The translations under genes were made by a program, and so were the position numbers. A DNA stretch of 26,183 bases from a virus, in the IMG/VR virus record IMGVR_UViG_3300043436_001921, positions 1 through 26,183 of that record, one strand, 5' to 3'. Below are positions 13,675-19,664 of the stretch, piece after piece (position 1 is the first letter of the stretch; each line of letters begins with the position of its first letter). Below the pieces are notes generated by a model. That model was not told the origin of the DNA. It saw nothing but the letters and a program-made list of their open reading frames with translations, and made no database searches.

Positions 13675-15588
13675 TTAGGACAAACCCCGTTGCGTAAACA
13701 AACTAACCAAGGCTGAACCAACACTCTCACCACTCGCCACACCGCCCTCGGTAGCCACATCAACAATCGCACGCTTGTCCTCAATCAAGTTGTACATATG
13801 TTCATCAATCGTGTCTTCGCACAACAAATAAGTAACAACCACACTTCCTTTTTGCCCAAGACGATGACACCGTGAATAAGTTTGGTCAAGGTCGGCAGGT
13901 GTCCAAGGAAGTTCAAGAAACAAAACATCTTGCGCCGCCGTCAAAGTATGACCCGTCTTGGCGGCTTGGATACTTAGCACCATCACGGGCGCAGTCCCGA
14001 CAGGTTCTTCTTGAAAGCGGGACTTACTTTCTTCAACATCTTCAATGTCCATACCGCCTTGAATTTTCAATCCTCCGAATCTTTCGCTGAGTTCGTTTAC
14101 TATTTCTCGGTGATGCGCCGCAATAACAACTTTGTGTCCTGATTCAATGTGTTGTTCCACGAGTTCAATAACCGCAGGCATCTTTGCTTTCGCTGCAAGT
14201 TTGCGCAACACAGACATTTCAACAAGTGCTTGGTTGTATTCGGCTTTGATGCGTGCAAGAACTTCCGCTGACTTTGGATTTTTTCCGAGTTCTTCCGCAA
14301 TTCGTCTGGCTTGCTCCGCCAGATACTCAACGATGTTGTCTTCGGCTTTCTTGTATTCCCGCATCGCCGCATCAGTCCCGCTAACAAATACGGGGTTGTG
14401 TCGCACGGGTGGTAAGTCAGGAAGAACTTGTTCTTTGGTTCGTCGGATGTAACAGTTTCCACGCAACTTTTCGTTGAGTTCATCCATGTGGCTGTTACCT
14501 GAAATGTTCCATTGACCGAATCTGTCACGAAAAGCGTTGCAATACCTTCGGTAAAAACCCCATAAACCTCCGAAATCATCAAGTTTTCCGAGAGCATCCA
14601 GTTGAGGTCCATACTCGGCTGGTCGGTTCGTGATGGGTGTTCCAGTCAAACAAAGAACAACGCCATCTTGCGGGGCTGATTTGGCAATCTTGATGGCGGA
14701 CTTTGTGCGTTGTGCCGTCGGTGATTTGATGTAGTGAGATTCGTCAAACACATAACCTGCGTGACCAAGCAGTTGCTTTTGCCAATGCTGAATGTTTGAA
14801 TAGCCGACAACAAGAACTTCGTACCCTTGTTCGGGGAAATCTTTTCGGTTGATGACAGTTGCGACCTTTCGGTTCGGCAACCACTTCTCGTATTCTTTTG
14901 CCCAGTTCAGTACTAGGTTCGGTGGACATACTATAACAGAGGGGTATGTCAGGGTTTCTTCCAGTGTTGCGATTGCTTGCAAAGTTTTTCCCAGGCCCAT
15001 GTCGTCTGCAATGAAACATCTCCTGGCCCTGGATGCGTACTCCACGCCAGCCTTCTGGTACGGAAGCAATGGAAGCCCCGCAACATCTATTGTTCCTTCG
15101 GTCGCACGGGACTTCTCTACCGACGCTTCGTGCTTCGTGCGCAACTCGCTACTCATCTCTACGAGGTCGGATGGGAGTTTCTCTCGGAAGGTGCTTGCCC
15201 AGTTGATTACTTCGTGGATGGAACTCAGGGGAGCACGCCATGCTTTGGTCTTTGCGTGCCAAGTTATGCTCGCTATTGTCTTGACGGCTTTTACTTTTAC
15301 TGGGTCATACGCAAAACTTAGGTAAATCCAGTCGTCTTCTTTACGGATGCCAAAAACATTGTTGTCTGGTTTTGGTAAATCAAACAGCAGAACTTCGGAG
15401 TCAATGTCAAACTCGTGCTTTGTTGCGAAGTCCCGCGCTTCATGAAGGCTTCCCATCGGGACTCGCCAGACTTTTGCTAGTTTGTCCCACTTTGCGCCAT
15501 GAACGAGTTTTACTTCGGCAACTTGCGAAGCGTCGTACGGAAAGTCAAGTATTAGATGGTCGTCATTGAGAAAAAGTCGTGATGTCAT
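13675..15588 (-). CDS. SNF2-family helicase with duplicated HARP-like domain
   Basis: 637 residues. Two copies of a HARP-like module open the protein (about 10-60 and 85-135): each runs hydrophobic strand, F-x-YD, VK, W-x-x-x-x-K-x-W-R-x-P, then a helix. The SNF2 ATPase follows: LLPYQKAGVEY, Walker A DDMGLGKT (195-202), DESH (282-285), LTGTPITNR, and the second lobe ending with LPWTPADLDQTYSRCHRLGQ (motif VI). This domain order is that of SMARCAL1/HARP-type annealing helicases, which rewind single-stranded bubbles and remodel stalled forks; phage members probably help replication or recombination. The start ATG at 15588 has no strong ribosome site. One complete AGCCCCG...CGGGACT repeat pair lies within the coding sequence (15074-15113). 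Confidence 0.9.
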   Translation of the reverse strand: MTSRLFLNDDHLILDFPYDASQVAEVKLVHGAKWDKLAKVWRVPMGSLHEARDFATKHEFDIDSEVLLFDLPKPDNNVFGIRKEDDWIYLSFAYDPVKVKAVKTIASITWHAKTKAWRAPLSSIHEVINWASTFREKLPSDLVEMSSELRTKHEASVEKSRATEGTIDVAGLPLLPYQKAGVEYASRARRCFIADDMGLGKTLQAIATLEETLTYPSVIVCPPNLVLNWAKEYEKWLPNRKVATVINRKDFPEQGYEVLVVGYSNIQHWQKQLLGHAGYVFDESHYIKSPTAQRTKSAIKIAKSAPQDGVVLCLTGTPITNRPAEYGPQLDALGKLDDFGGLWGFYRRYCNAFRDRFGQWNISGNSHMDELNEKLRGNCYIRRTKEQVLPDLPPVRHNPVFVSGTDAAMREYKKAEDNIVEYLAEQARRIAEELGKNPKSAEVLARIKAEYNQALVEMSVLRKLAAKAKMPAVIELVEQHIESGHKVVIAAHHREIVNELSERFGGLKIQGGMDIEDVEESKSRFQEEPVGTAPVMVLSIQAAKTGHTLTAAQDVLFLELPWTPADLDQTYSRCHRLGQKGSVVVTYLLCEDTIDEHMYNLIEDKRAIVDVATEGGVASGESVGSALVSLFTQRGLS

Positions 15589-15610
15589 TGCAGTTCTATC
15601 TTAGTCAAAT

Positions 15611-15645
15611 TGCGCTACTAATACTGACGGTGGCGGAAAGCCACG
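15611..15645 (+). repeat. GCGCTACTAAT/GACGGTGGCGG element, copy 1
   Basis: TGCGCTACTAATA followed by GACGGTGGCGGAAAGCCAC. GTGGC and GCCAC form a hairpin with loop GGAAA. It lies between the divergent helicase gene and the gene at 15728. Confidence 0.8.
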
Positions 15646-15649
15646 CCTG

Positions 15650-15678
15650 AACAACATGACACACCCTTCTGGGATAAT
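15650..15678 (+). promoter_or_regulatory. Boxed promoter module P5
   Basis: TGACACACCC box from 15657 and GATAAT -10 (15673-15678); the -35 position is weak. It lacks the ACCTACTAGA leader and has instead a leader hairpin at 15691-15714. Confidence 0.75.
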
Positions 15679-15690
15679 GGTTATACAAAT

Positions 15691-15714
15691 ACGAGGGAAC
15701 TTCAAGTACCTCGT
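15691..15714 (+). promoter_or_regulatory. Leader hairpin of the gene at 15728
   Basis: ACGAGG pairs with CCTCGT, with a further ACTT/AAGT helix inside. It ends 13 bases before the ATG, next to the AGAAGGGAAG ribosome site, so it could modulate initiation. Confidence 0.55.
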
Positions 15715-15727
15715 CAGAAGGGAAGTT

Positions 15728-15973
15728 ATGTACAAAGTAACTTTGTGGGACGGAAGCAACATGGTTGCCGACGAGATGCACACTCCGAATCTTTCAGAGG
15801 CTAACCGCCTTGCGAACGACTGGGTTTGTCTCTTAGGCAAAAAGTTGGGTACGGAACTTGCAGAAAGTCTCTACGGAGACGGCGCATGGGTTTGGACACT
15901 CCAAGTCCTTATCAACCAAATAACTGAAGATGGCGAATACATCGTCATCAAAGAAGTCAATCACAGCAATTAG
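15728..15973 (+). CDS. Hypothetical protein (81 aa)
   Basis: 81 residues from ATG 15728, chosen because AGAAGGGAAG lies just upstream and the earlier in-frame start would sit inside the promoter. It begins MYKVTLWDGS, an amphipathic strand, followed by a helix around LSEANRLANDWV and a second helical part; the end is EYIVIKEVNHSN, a beta strand. A small alpha/beta protein with no family recognised. A good terminator follows. Confidence 0.75.
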   Translation: MYKVTLWDGSNMVADEMHTPNLSEANRLANDWVCLLGKKLGTELAESLYGDGAWVWTLQVLINQITEDGEYIVIKEVNHSN

Positions 15974-15981
15974 TAAAGATG

Positions 15982-16006
15982 CCCTCACCGAAAGGTGGGG
16001 GTTTTT
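15982..16006 (+). terminator. Terminator with GAAA loop
   Basis: CCCTCACC and GGTGGGGG pair around GAAA, then five Ts. The same stem-loop recurs with small changes at 18417 and, with a different loop, at 16824. Confidence 0.9.
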
Positions 16007-16010
16007 CTTT

Positions 16011-16209
16011 GTCTTTGTTCAGTAGCCCCGCCGTAGCGCCTGGCCCTCGGGGCTTCTGCGTGTGTGCCGTGTTGTTTTCGGGGCGGGACTCCGCTCCCCG
16101 TGCGGGCGCAGGTGTGTGCGGGCGCAGGTGCGCCCCCGTGCGTGAGGCTGTGCGCTCTCACTCTGACCGTTCGCTTCGCTCACCCCGTCAAGGCTTCGGA
16201 TAAGTTTAT
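16011..16209 (+). repeat. GC-rich intergenic block with AGCCCCG...CGGGACT element 1
   Basis: This gene-free stretch is far richer in GC than its surroundings. AGCCCCG (16024-16030) is followed by CGGGGCT (16048-16054) and CGGGACT (16084-16090). A 16-base unit, GTGCGGGCGCAGGTGT-like, is repeated twice at about 16098-16130. Open frames here are compositional and I call no gene. Confidence 0.7.
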
Positions 16210-16238
16210 TTGACTTTGATACACCCATGTGTCAAACT
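16210..16238 (+). promoter_or_regulatory. Boxed promoter module P6
   Basis: TTGACT (16210-16215), TGATACACCC box from 16217, CAAACT -10 (16233-16238). The box and flank form the inverted pair TGATACA...TGTGTCA. It drives the DUF6011-like gene. Confidence 0.85.
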
Positions 16239-16247
16239 TGTTTTATC

Positions 16248-16266
16248 GCTTGACACCCCGTCAAGC
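16248..16266 (+). promoter_or_regulatory. 5'-terminal hairpin of the gene at 16290
   Basis: GCTTGAC (16248-16254) and GTCAAGC (16260-16266) make a perfect 7-bp stem with loop ACCCC, about 3-4 bases from the predicted transcript start. It replaces the ACCTACTAGA leader and may stabilise the mRNA. Confidence 0.65.
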
Positions 16267-16289
16267 CTTAGCCCCTGAAAGAGGTTCCC

Positions 16290-16787
16290 ATGTCCACACT
16301 CACCCCTATCCCCGTCGCAGAACTTGCGGCTTGGCTGTCCGAGCAAACTTGGTCAGGTTTCGCTCAGTCGCTTGCGACCTTTTATGCTCGCAACGGTCAC
16401 CTGTCCGACAAGCAGGAAGCGTCTGCTCGCTCAATGTACGAAAAGGCTCAGGCTCGTCAGGCTGGTCGTCAGGCTCAGGCTCCTGCAAACCCCGTCACCG
16501 AGGTCGGTATGTACCTCAACGCTGAGGGCGTGGCTTTCCGTGTCAAGCGTTCGCAGGCTGGTCGTCTCTACGCTTCACGCTTCGTTCCTGAGGCTCAGGC
16601 TCGTGCTGACCGCTTCGTGTACGAGGGCGGTGCGGTGTACCGCTTGGACGCTTCCATGCGCATGACCTTGGAGCAGGCTAAGGCTCTCGGTGCGCAGTAC
16701 TCGCAGTGCTGTGTGTGTGGGCGTGACCTCTCCGCTGAGCAGTCAGTTGAGGCTGGTATCGGACCCGTCTGCGCAGGGCGACTCTAA
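16290..16787 (+). CDS. DUF6011-like zinc protein
   Basis: 165 residues. The C-terminus holds the recognisable knuckle CCVCGRDLSAEQSVEAGIGP and a closing Cys161: C140-x2-C143 and the S-x3-GIGP-x-C pattern of DUF6011 proteins, known from actinobacteria and their phages. Before it lies a beta-rich part with VYRLDASMRM. The N-terminal half is an Ala/Gln/Arg-rich helix-linker (EKAQARQAGRQAQAPANP). Role unknown. Codon use is clearly richer in G and C than in neighbouring genes (many GCT, CAG, CGT and CTC), so the gene may be a recent arrival together with its GC-rich flank. AAAGAGG precedes the ATG at 16290; a strong terminator follows. Confidence 0.85.
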   Translation: MSTLTPIPVAELAAWLSEQTWSGFAQSLATFYARNGHLSDKQEASARSMYEKAQARQAGRQAQAPANPVTEVGMYLNAEGVAFRVKRSQAGRLYASRFVPEAQARADRFVYEGGAVYRLDASMRMTLEQAKALGAQYSQCCVCGRDLSAEQSVEAGIGPVCAGRL

Positions 16788-16823
16788 CCCCCTCTGCGCC
16801 CCTCACGGGGGCGTAGCCACTTA

Positions 16824-16855
16824 GACCCTCACCTCGCTACGGGGTGGGGGTCTTT
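16824..16855 (+). terminator. Terminator of the DUF6011-like gene
   Basis: GACCCTCACC pairs with GGTGGGGGTC (10 bp) around a 9-base loop, followed by TTTC. A second hairpin, CGCCCC...GGGGCG, lies just before it (about 16797-16813). The T-run is short. Confidence 0.75.
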
Positions 16856-16943
16856 CGGCGTTCTAGGGGCGTTCTGAGGGCAATGTCCGATTACGGCACT
16901 CAACACCCCTCTATGTGGTTGTAAGCAAATGAAAGGGCTCACC

Positions 16944-17114
16944 ATGACAACGACACACAACACCGCTATCTGTGCGTACTGCGCAGACGACTACAACCAA
17001 ATGCAACTCGTCCGTCTCTACGGAGAGGAGTTCAGCAACTACTTAGAGGAGAGTTCAGACTCCTCAGCAATCTGCGCTATCTGTGACCTTCCGTGCGAGA
17101 GAACTCGCTTCTGA
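16944..17114 (+). CDS. Small zinc-finger protein (56 aa)
   Basis: 56 residues from the ATG at 16944; AAAGGG eight bases upstream sets the start, and an ATG at 16929 is the alternative. It has two Cys-x2-Cys pairs, CAYC near residue 10 and CAIC near 45, followed by one more Cys in LPCERTRF, the layout of a treble-clef or two-knuckle zinc domain. The acidic centre (LYGEEFSNYLEESSDSS) separates them. Upstream there is only a degenerate box (CAACACCCCTC) and no leader motif, so the promoter is unclear. Function unknown. Confidence 0.7.
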   Translation: MTTTHNTAICAYCADDYNQMQLVRLYGEEFSNYLEESSDSSAICAICDLPCERTRF

Positions 17115-17146
17115 CATTCCCCCACGCAAGCCCCCTTCTAACGGGC

Positions 17147-17440
17147 ATGGCTCAACTAATACCGTCCCCGTCCGCATACCACTCCAAGTCCCCTGACGAG
17201 TGGACTCCACGAGACCTCTTTGAGCGTGAGGTGGACTGGTACTGTCAAGGTCACAGTCGTGTCCGCTATCGCTCCCGTGAGTGGATTGAGTTCACCGAAC
17301 GCTTCGTTCCTTACTGCGAGGATTGGAACGGCTGTTGGGTGGCTGAGGAAGCGTGGCGTGAGTTCACTTTGTATCTGACACTCCCTGAGGGTGAGTACTA
17401 CCCAGACGAGTATCCAGACGGCTGGCACTTTCGGCGTTAG
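17147..17440 (+). CDS. Hypothetical acidic/aromatic protein
   Basis: 97 residues from ATG 17147; the frame reaches back to a GTG at 17093 inside the preceding gene, so a longer coupled form cannot be excluded. The protein is rich in Trp, Tyr and Glu: WTPRDLFEREVDWYC, EWIEFTERFVPYC, NGCWVAEEAWREF, ending EYYPDEYPDGWHFRR. No family recognised. The codon choice is rich in C, as in its left neighbours. Repeat element 2 follows seven bases after the stop. Confidence 0.7.
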   Translation: MAQLIPSPSAYHSKSPDEWTPRDLFEREVDWYCQGHSRVRYRSREWIEFTERFVPYCEDWNGCWVAEEAWREFTLYLTLPEGEYYPDEYPDGWHFRR

Positions 17441-17446
17441 CCAAGC

Positions 17447-17478
17447 AGCCCCGCCCGAAACTTCGGAATCTCGGGACT
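17447..17478 (+). repeat. AGCCCCG...CGGGACT element 2
   Basis: AGCCCCG (17447-17453) and CGGGACT (17472-17478) enclose a perfect CCGAA/TTCGG hairpin. The outer arms pair except for the conserved C-A mismatch. Confidence 0.8.
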
Positions 17479-17500
17479 GCCACAACTATACTCAAACCAG

Positions 17501-17659
17501 ATGGAACCAATCTTTCACAATCTACTCGTCATGCTGTTCTCGGCTTTCCTGACCCTGATAGTCCCGTTCTGGATGCTGCCGATAACAATGGGGGCGGGGC
17601 TACTGATACTGATGCGGGTTCTGCGGGAAATGAAGGCACAAAAATACCCCCGCCCGTAA
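17501..17659 (+). CDS. Small membrane protein (52 aa), probably leaderless
   Basis: 52 residues. Two hydrophobic segments, LLVMLFSAFLTLIVPFWML (about 8-26) and ITMGAGLLILMRVL (about 28-41), are followed by a basic tail KAQKYPRP, so it is a hairpin membrane protein with a cytoplasmic C-terminus. Size and topology resemble a holin or a small phage membrane effector, but no family is recognised. TATACT (17487-17492) lies eight bases before the ATG, and there is no ribosome site, so the mRNA is probably leaderless. A terminator overlaps the stop. Confidence 0.65.
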   Translation: MEPIFHNLLVMLFSAFLTLIVPFWMLPITMGAGLLILMRVLREMKAQKYPRP

Positions 17660-17677
17660 TTAGGCGAGGGCGTTTTT
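17651..17677. terminator. Terminator between converging small genes
   Basis: CGCCC (17651-17655) pairs with GGGCG (17668-17672), followed by five Ts. On the minus strand the hairpin is followed by GGGGTATTTTT, so it may work both ways. Confidence 0.75.
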
Positions 17678-17682
17678 GACGC

Positions 17683-17844
17683 TTAGCGTATTACTTCTAC
17701 AACATCAATGAAGTAGAAAATCTTTTCACTTTTCTGTTCGGTTAGTTTGAGTGCTTCGCTGTATGTGTCGCACCAAATCTCCGAGAACGCATTTTTGACA
17801 AAATCAAAGATGCGCACCCGTGCCATTGTGGGGTAGCCCATCAT
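17683..17844 (-). CDS. Hypothetical protein (53 aa), coupled to a membrane peptide
   Basis: 53 residues: a short N-terminus then ARVRIFDFVKNAFSEIWCD, a helix with LKLTEQKSEK, and a closing strand FYFIDVVEVIR, a small alpha/beta fold. The start is the ATG at 17844, whose last two bases form part of the TGA of the upstream 28-aa gene (ATGA), with a run of Gs before it as ribosome site. A longer frame to 17892 merely reads through that upstream gene. No family recognised. Confidence 0.68.
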   Translation of the reverse strand: MMGYPTMARVRIFDFVKNAFSEIWCDTYSEALKLTEQKSEKIFYFIDVVEVIR

Positions 17845-17927
17845 GCCCCCCACTTCGCTGTGAGTGCGGTTTGGATTACGAAGGCAATCCACCCGAATGT
17901 TCCAATGTTTACGAGAACCTCAATCAT
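17841..17927 (-). CDS. 28-aa single-span membrane peptide
   Basis: 28 residues: an acidic start (MIEV) then one hydrophobic span with VNIGTFGWIAFVIQTALTA ending in a Lys/Trp interface. It is too short for length-based gene calling, but it is the first coding unit after a boxed promoter, the ACCTACTAGA leader and an AGGAG ribosome site 7-8 bases before the ATG, so I consider it real. Its stop overlaps the next start as ATGA. Possible roles are a small membrane effector or a leader peptide controlling the downstream gene. Confidence 0.62.
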   Translation of the reverse strand: MIEVLVNIGTFGWIAFVIQTALTAKWGA

Positions 17928-17941
17928 GGGGTTTTCTCCTG

Positions 17942-17988
17942 TCTAGTAGGTACACACACATAATACCGCAGGGGTGTATCACACTTAG
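17942..17988 (-). promoter_or_regulatory. Boxed promoter module P7 with leader motif
   Basis: Minus strand: TGATACACCC box from 17981, TATTAT -10 (17965-17960), leader ACCTACTAGA at 17951-17942. It is divergent from P8, with the TTAGATAAATCTAA inverted repeat in between. Confidence 0.82.
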
Positions 17989-18002
17989 ATAAATCTAAAC
18001 AC

Positions 18003-18031
18003 TTGACATTGACACACCCTCCTGTCATAAT
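18003..18031 (+). promoter_or_regulatory. Boxed promoter module P8
   Basis: TTGACA (18003-18008), TGACACACCC box from 18010, CATAAT -10 (18026-18031). Leader ACCTACTAGA is at 18038-18047. Full consensus. Confidence 0.9.
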
Positions 18032-18068
18032 GTAATCACCTACTAGATATAAGAGATGAGGTGAAAAA

Positions 18069-18395
18069 ATGAATACACGAATTCGTGAAGGACGCTACTG
18101 CGACCCCACCGTTATCCGTGACCAAATCGGTTTTATGACCGTGATGGCAATCTCGGGTGGCAAGTGGTCAAGTATCCGCACCAGTGACGGCAATGCAATC
18201 GGTATCTCACTACCATGTGGAACTAACCGCATTGTAGAGGTCACCCTTGCGTTCTCGGACACTTACACGGTACGCCGTTACCGTCAAGTGGTCAGAGGCG
18301 AGCGCAGAGGTGACGACATTATTGAGTATGAGGCTCAAGATGTTTACTGTGACCAATTGAGTGACATCGCTTATACAGCGTCATGCTGGAAGTAA
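18069..18395 (+). CDS. Hypothetical protein (108 aa)
   Basis: 108 residues, apparently beta-rich: alternating strands around FMTVMAISGGKW, RIVEVTLAFSDTYTVRRYRQVV and DIIEYEAQDVYC, with three or four Cys (about 11, 50, 94, 106) that could form a metal site or structural pair. It resembles small phage beta-barrel proteins but matches no family I know. It has the best consensus promoter, the leader motif and a GAGGTGAAAAA ribosome site. It ends in a good terminator followed by repeat element 3. Confidence 0.8.
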   Translation: MNTRIREGRYCDPTVIRDQIGFMTVMAISGGKWSSIRTSDGNAIGISLPCGTNRIVEVTLAFSDTYTVRRYRQVVRGERRGDDIIEYEAQDVYCDQLSDIAYTASCWK

Positions 18396-18416
18396 TAACC
18401 ACCTAACATAAAAGTG

Positions 18417-18443
18417 CCCCTGCCGAAAGGTGGGGGTATTTTT
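18417..18443 (+). terminator. Terminator with GAAA loop
   Basis: CCCCTGCC pairs with GGTGGGGG (two wobble pairs) around GAAA, then TATTTTT. It is a close relative of the terminator at 15982. Confidence 0.85.
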
Positions 18444-18458
18444 ATGTGCGCCCTCACA

Positions 18459-18497
18459 AGCCCCGCCCCATGCGAACAAATGTTCGTACACGGGACT
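18459..18497 (+). repeat. AGCCCCG...CGGGACT element 3
   Basis: AGCCCCG (18459-18465) and CGGGACT (18491-18497) enclose CGAAC/GTTCG with loop AAAT. The same C-A mismatch is kept. Confidence 0.8.
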
Positions 18498-18576
18498 GCT
18501 GTGTGTTATTCTTTGACACGGAACGGCGGCAGGGTGTTTTTCCTTTCTACCTGTCGTCGTTCCACCTTTCTTTTTA

Positions 18577-18610
18577 TGCGCTACTAATTATGACGGTGGC
18601 GGAAAGCGGG
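18577..18610 (+). repeat. GCGCTACTAAT/GACGGTGGCGG element, copy 2
   Basis: TGCGCTACTAATTA then GACGGTGGCGGAAAGCGG. The right arm differs (GCGG instead of GCCACC), so the hairpin seen in copies 1 and 4 is lost. The stretch 18396-18657 holds no gene, only these repeats and two terminators. Confidence 0.8.
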
Positions 18611-18614
18611 CATA

Positions 18615-18641
18615 GAAAAACCCCGCCATTGCTGACGGGGT
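18615..18641 (-). terminator. Terminator of the minus-strand gene at 18658
   Basis: On the minus strand ACCCCG pairs with CGGGGT around a 10-base loop, followed by TTTTTC. Confidence 0.85.
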
Positions 18642-18657
18642 AATTCGTTAGTTTTTT

Positions 18658-18849
18658 TTAGAGAACTTCTCGTATCTGAACTTCATGGAAGTACTTGCGG
18701 AAAGTTTCTGCCTTTCCTTCCGCTTGACGCTTGCCGTGAACTCCGTCAAAGATAATCCACTCTGTCGGGTGAAGTGCGAAGTCCCCCTTGAAGATAGGGT
18801 CTTTATGGTCTAGCGGTAAATGCGCTAGAACTATGTATTTAGTAGACAT
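18658..18849 (-). CDS. Hypothetical protein (63 aa)
   Basis: 63 residues. It begins with a beta strand (KYIVLAHLPL), followed by HPTEWIIFDGVHGKRQAEGK and a C-terminal helix and strand (ETFRKYFHEVQIREVL): a small alpha/beta protein, no family recognised. The start ATG at 18849 is set by AGAAAGGAAA and the leader motif directly before it; the longer open frame runs through the promoter and is not used. Single-gene unit with its own terminator. Confidence 0.78.
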   Translation of the reverse strand: MSTKYIVLAHLPLDHKDPIFKGDFALHPTEWIIFDGVHGKRQAEGKAETFRKYFHEVQIREVL

Positions 18850-18858
18850 AGTTTCCTT

Positions 18859-18905
18859 TCTAGTAGGTATGGCATAAGTATACCAAGGGGGTATGTCATA
18901 GTTGG
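18859..18905 (-). promoter_or_regulatory. Boxed promoter module P9 with leader motif
   Basis: Minus strand: TGACATACCC box from 18898, TATACT -10 (18882-18877), leader ACCTACTAGA at 18868-18859. It is divergent from P10 across TTGGATTTATCCAA. Confidence 0.85.
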
Positions 18906-18919
18906 ATTTATCCAAAGAC

Positions 18920-18948
18920 TTGACATTGATACACCCTTGTGTCATAAT
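18920..18948 (+). promoter_or_regulatory. Boxed promoter module P10, leaderless type
   Basis: TTGACA (18920-18925), TGATACACCC box from 18927, CATAAT -10 (18943-18948). The ATG of the next gene starts only six bases after the -10, so the transcript should begin at or next to the start codon. Confidence 0.85.
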
Positions 18949-18954
18949 CTATGT

Positions 18955-19167
18955 ATGAATTATCTACGACTAGACAGAGTGATACGCCACTTAGAGCGTC
19001 ACGCTTCGGGTAGCACCTATTACAAGGGGCTACTCCGTCAGTATGAACTACTAGGACGGCTCTCCGAGAAACAAATAGTAAGCGTGGAATTAGCAATGGC
19101 TACTGACGAGAGAATTGCGCAGGCTCAGGCTCGGCATGACATTCAGCAGTGGAATTACACCCACTAA
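18955..19167 (+). CDS. Hypothetical helical protein from a leaderless mRNA
   Basis: 70 residues, basic and helical: LDRVIRHLERHASGSTYYKGLLRQYELLGRLSEKQ in the first half, then ELAMATDERIAQAQARHDIQQW. No family recognised; the charge pattern suits nucleic acid or protein contacts. There is no Shine-Dalgarno site and the -10 lies six bases from the ATG, so translation is most likely leaderless, which is common in Actinobacteria. The promoter is shared back to back with P9. Confidence 0.78.
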   Translation: MNYLRLDRVIRHLERHASGSTYYKGLLRQYELLGRLSEKQIVSVELAMATDERIAQAQARHDIQQWNYTH

Positions 19168-19210
19168 CCCTGATACACCCCACTGGTAAAATAGTGGCAT
19201 ACCTACTAAA
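19164..19210 (+). promoter_or_regulatory. Boxed promoter module P11 with leader motif
   Basis: TGATACACCC box from 19171 (overlapping the end of the previous gene's region), TAAAAT -10 (19187-19192), leader variant ACCTACTAAA at 19201-19210 and AAAGGAG ribosome site. Confidence 0.85.
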
Positions 19211-19224
19211 CAAAGGAGAAATAA

Positions 19225-19335
19225 ATGCTTGCTGATGTAGTAATCACAACAGAAGTTATTGAAGTCACGACGGTTATCGTATTGAGTATCTTGCTCGGAT
19301 TCATCGTCGGAGTCGGAGTTATGTTTCGGAGATAA
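19225..19335 (+). CDS. 36-aa single-span membrane protein
   Basis: 36 residues: MLADVVITTEV, then a hydrophobic span of about 20 residues (VTTVIVLSILLGFIVGVGVM) and FRR, giving an N-out, C-in orientation by the positive-inside rule. Too short for usual gene calling but backed by promoter, leader motif, AAAGGAG seven bases before the ATG, and a terminator. The start M-x-A-(D/E)-VVI recurs in the membrane protein at 25092, so the two may be related. Possible function: membrane effector or regulator; unknown. Confidence 0.75.
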   Translation: MLADVVITTEVIEVTTVIVLSILLGFIVGVGVMFRR

Positions 19336-19352
19336 TCCGAGCCAGAGATTCA

Positions 19353-19380
19353 CCCCCACCTACCAAGGTCGGGGGTTTTT
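19353..19380 (+). terminator. Terminator of the 36-aa gene
   Basis: CCCCCACCT pairs with AGGT-GGGGG (one bulged base) around ACCA, then five Ts. Confidence 0.85.
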
Positions 19381-19395
19381 CTTTGTCCACGCACA

Positions 19396-19428
19396 AGCCC
19401 CGCCGCATCACTTTGCGGTTGCGGGACT
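19396..19428 (+). repeat. AGCCCCG...CGGGACT element 4
   Basis: AGCCCCG (19396-19402) and CGGGACT (19422-19428) enclose CCGCA/TGCGG with loop TCACTT. The right arm touches the stop codon of the minus-strand gene at 19427. Confidence 0.8.
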
Positions 19429-19621
19429 AGAACAGTGTGTCTTGTTGGCGGGACACCTCTGAGGTATCCAAACAGATACGGTGTGCATAGCCGAGTGGTT
19501 GCGAGGGGCGAAGGACATTGCCTGTTTGTTTGTTGTTTTTCACGACAACCCAGCCGAGAACTTTGTGAACAACTGACTGACCTTGGGCTATCTCATGCTG
19601 ACAGACTTCGCAAATAATCAT
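19427..19621 (-). CDS. Zinc-binding protein, probably leaderless
   Basis: 64 residues. The layout is CEVCQHEIAQGQSVV, a strand, and then GYAHRICLD: a Cys-x2-Cys knuckle and a distal His-x2-Cys, like small LIM- or treble-clef-type zinc proteins common in actinophages. A plus-strand frame of similar length covers the same bases but has no such motif. On the minus strand TAAACT lies six bases before the ATG (19621) with TTGCGT 17 bases further up, and no ribosome site, so a leaderless mRNA is likely. Role unknown. Confidence 0.7.
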   Translation of the reverse strand: MIICEVCQHEIAQGQSVVHKVLGWVVVKNNKQTGNVLRPSQPLGYAHRICLDTSEVSRQQDTLF

Positions 19622-19664
19622 GACAACAGTTTATCGGGTGAGTATTTTTCACGCAACGCTGTGG

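Noticed and set aside
14849-15325. 158-aa plus-strand frame inside the helicase gene
   Set aside because: It lies opposite the strongly supported SNF2 motifs and has no ribosome site or promoter.
15979-16228. Open frames on both strands in the GC-rich block
   Set aside because: Composition alone keeps them open; they contain terminator and repeat elements and carry no recognisable domain.
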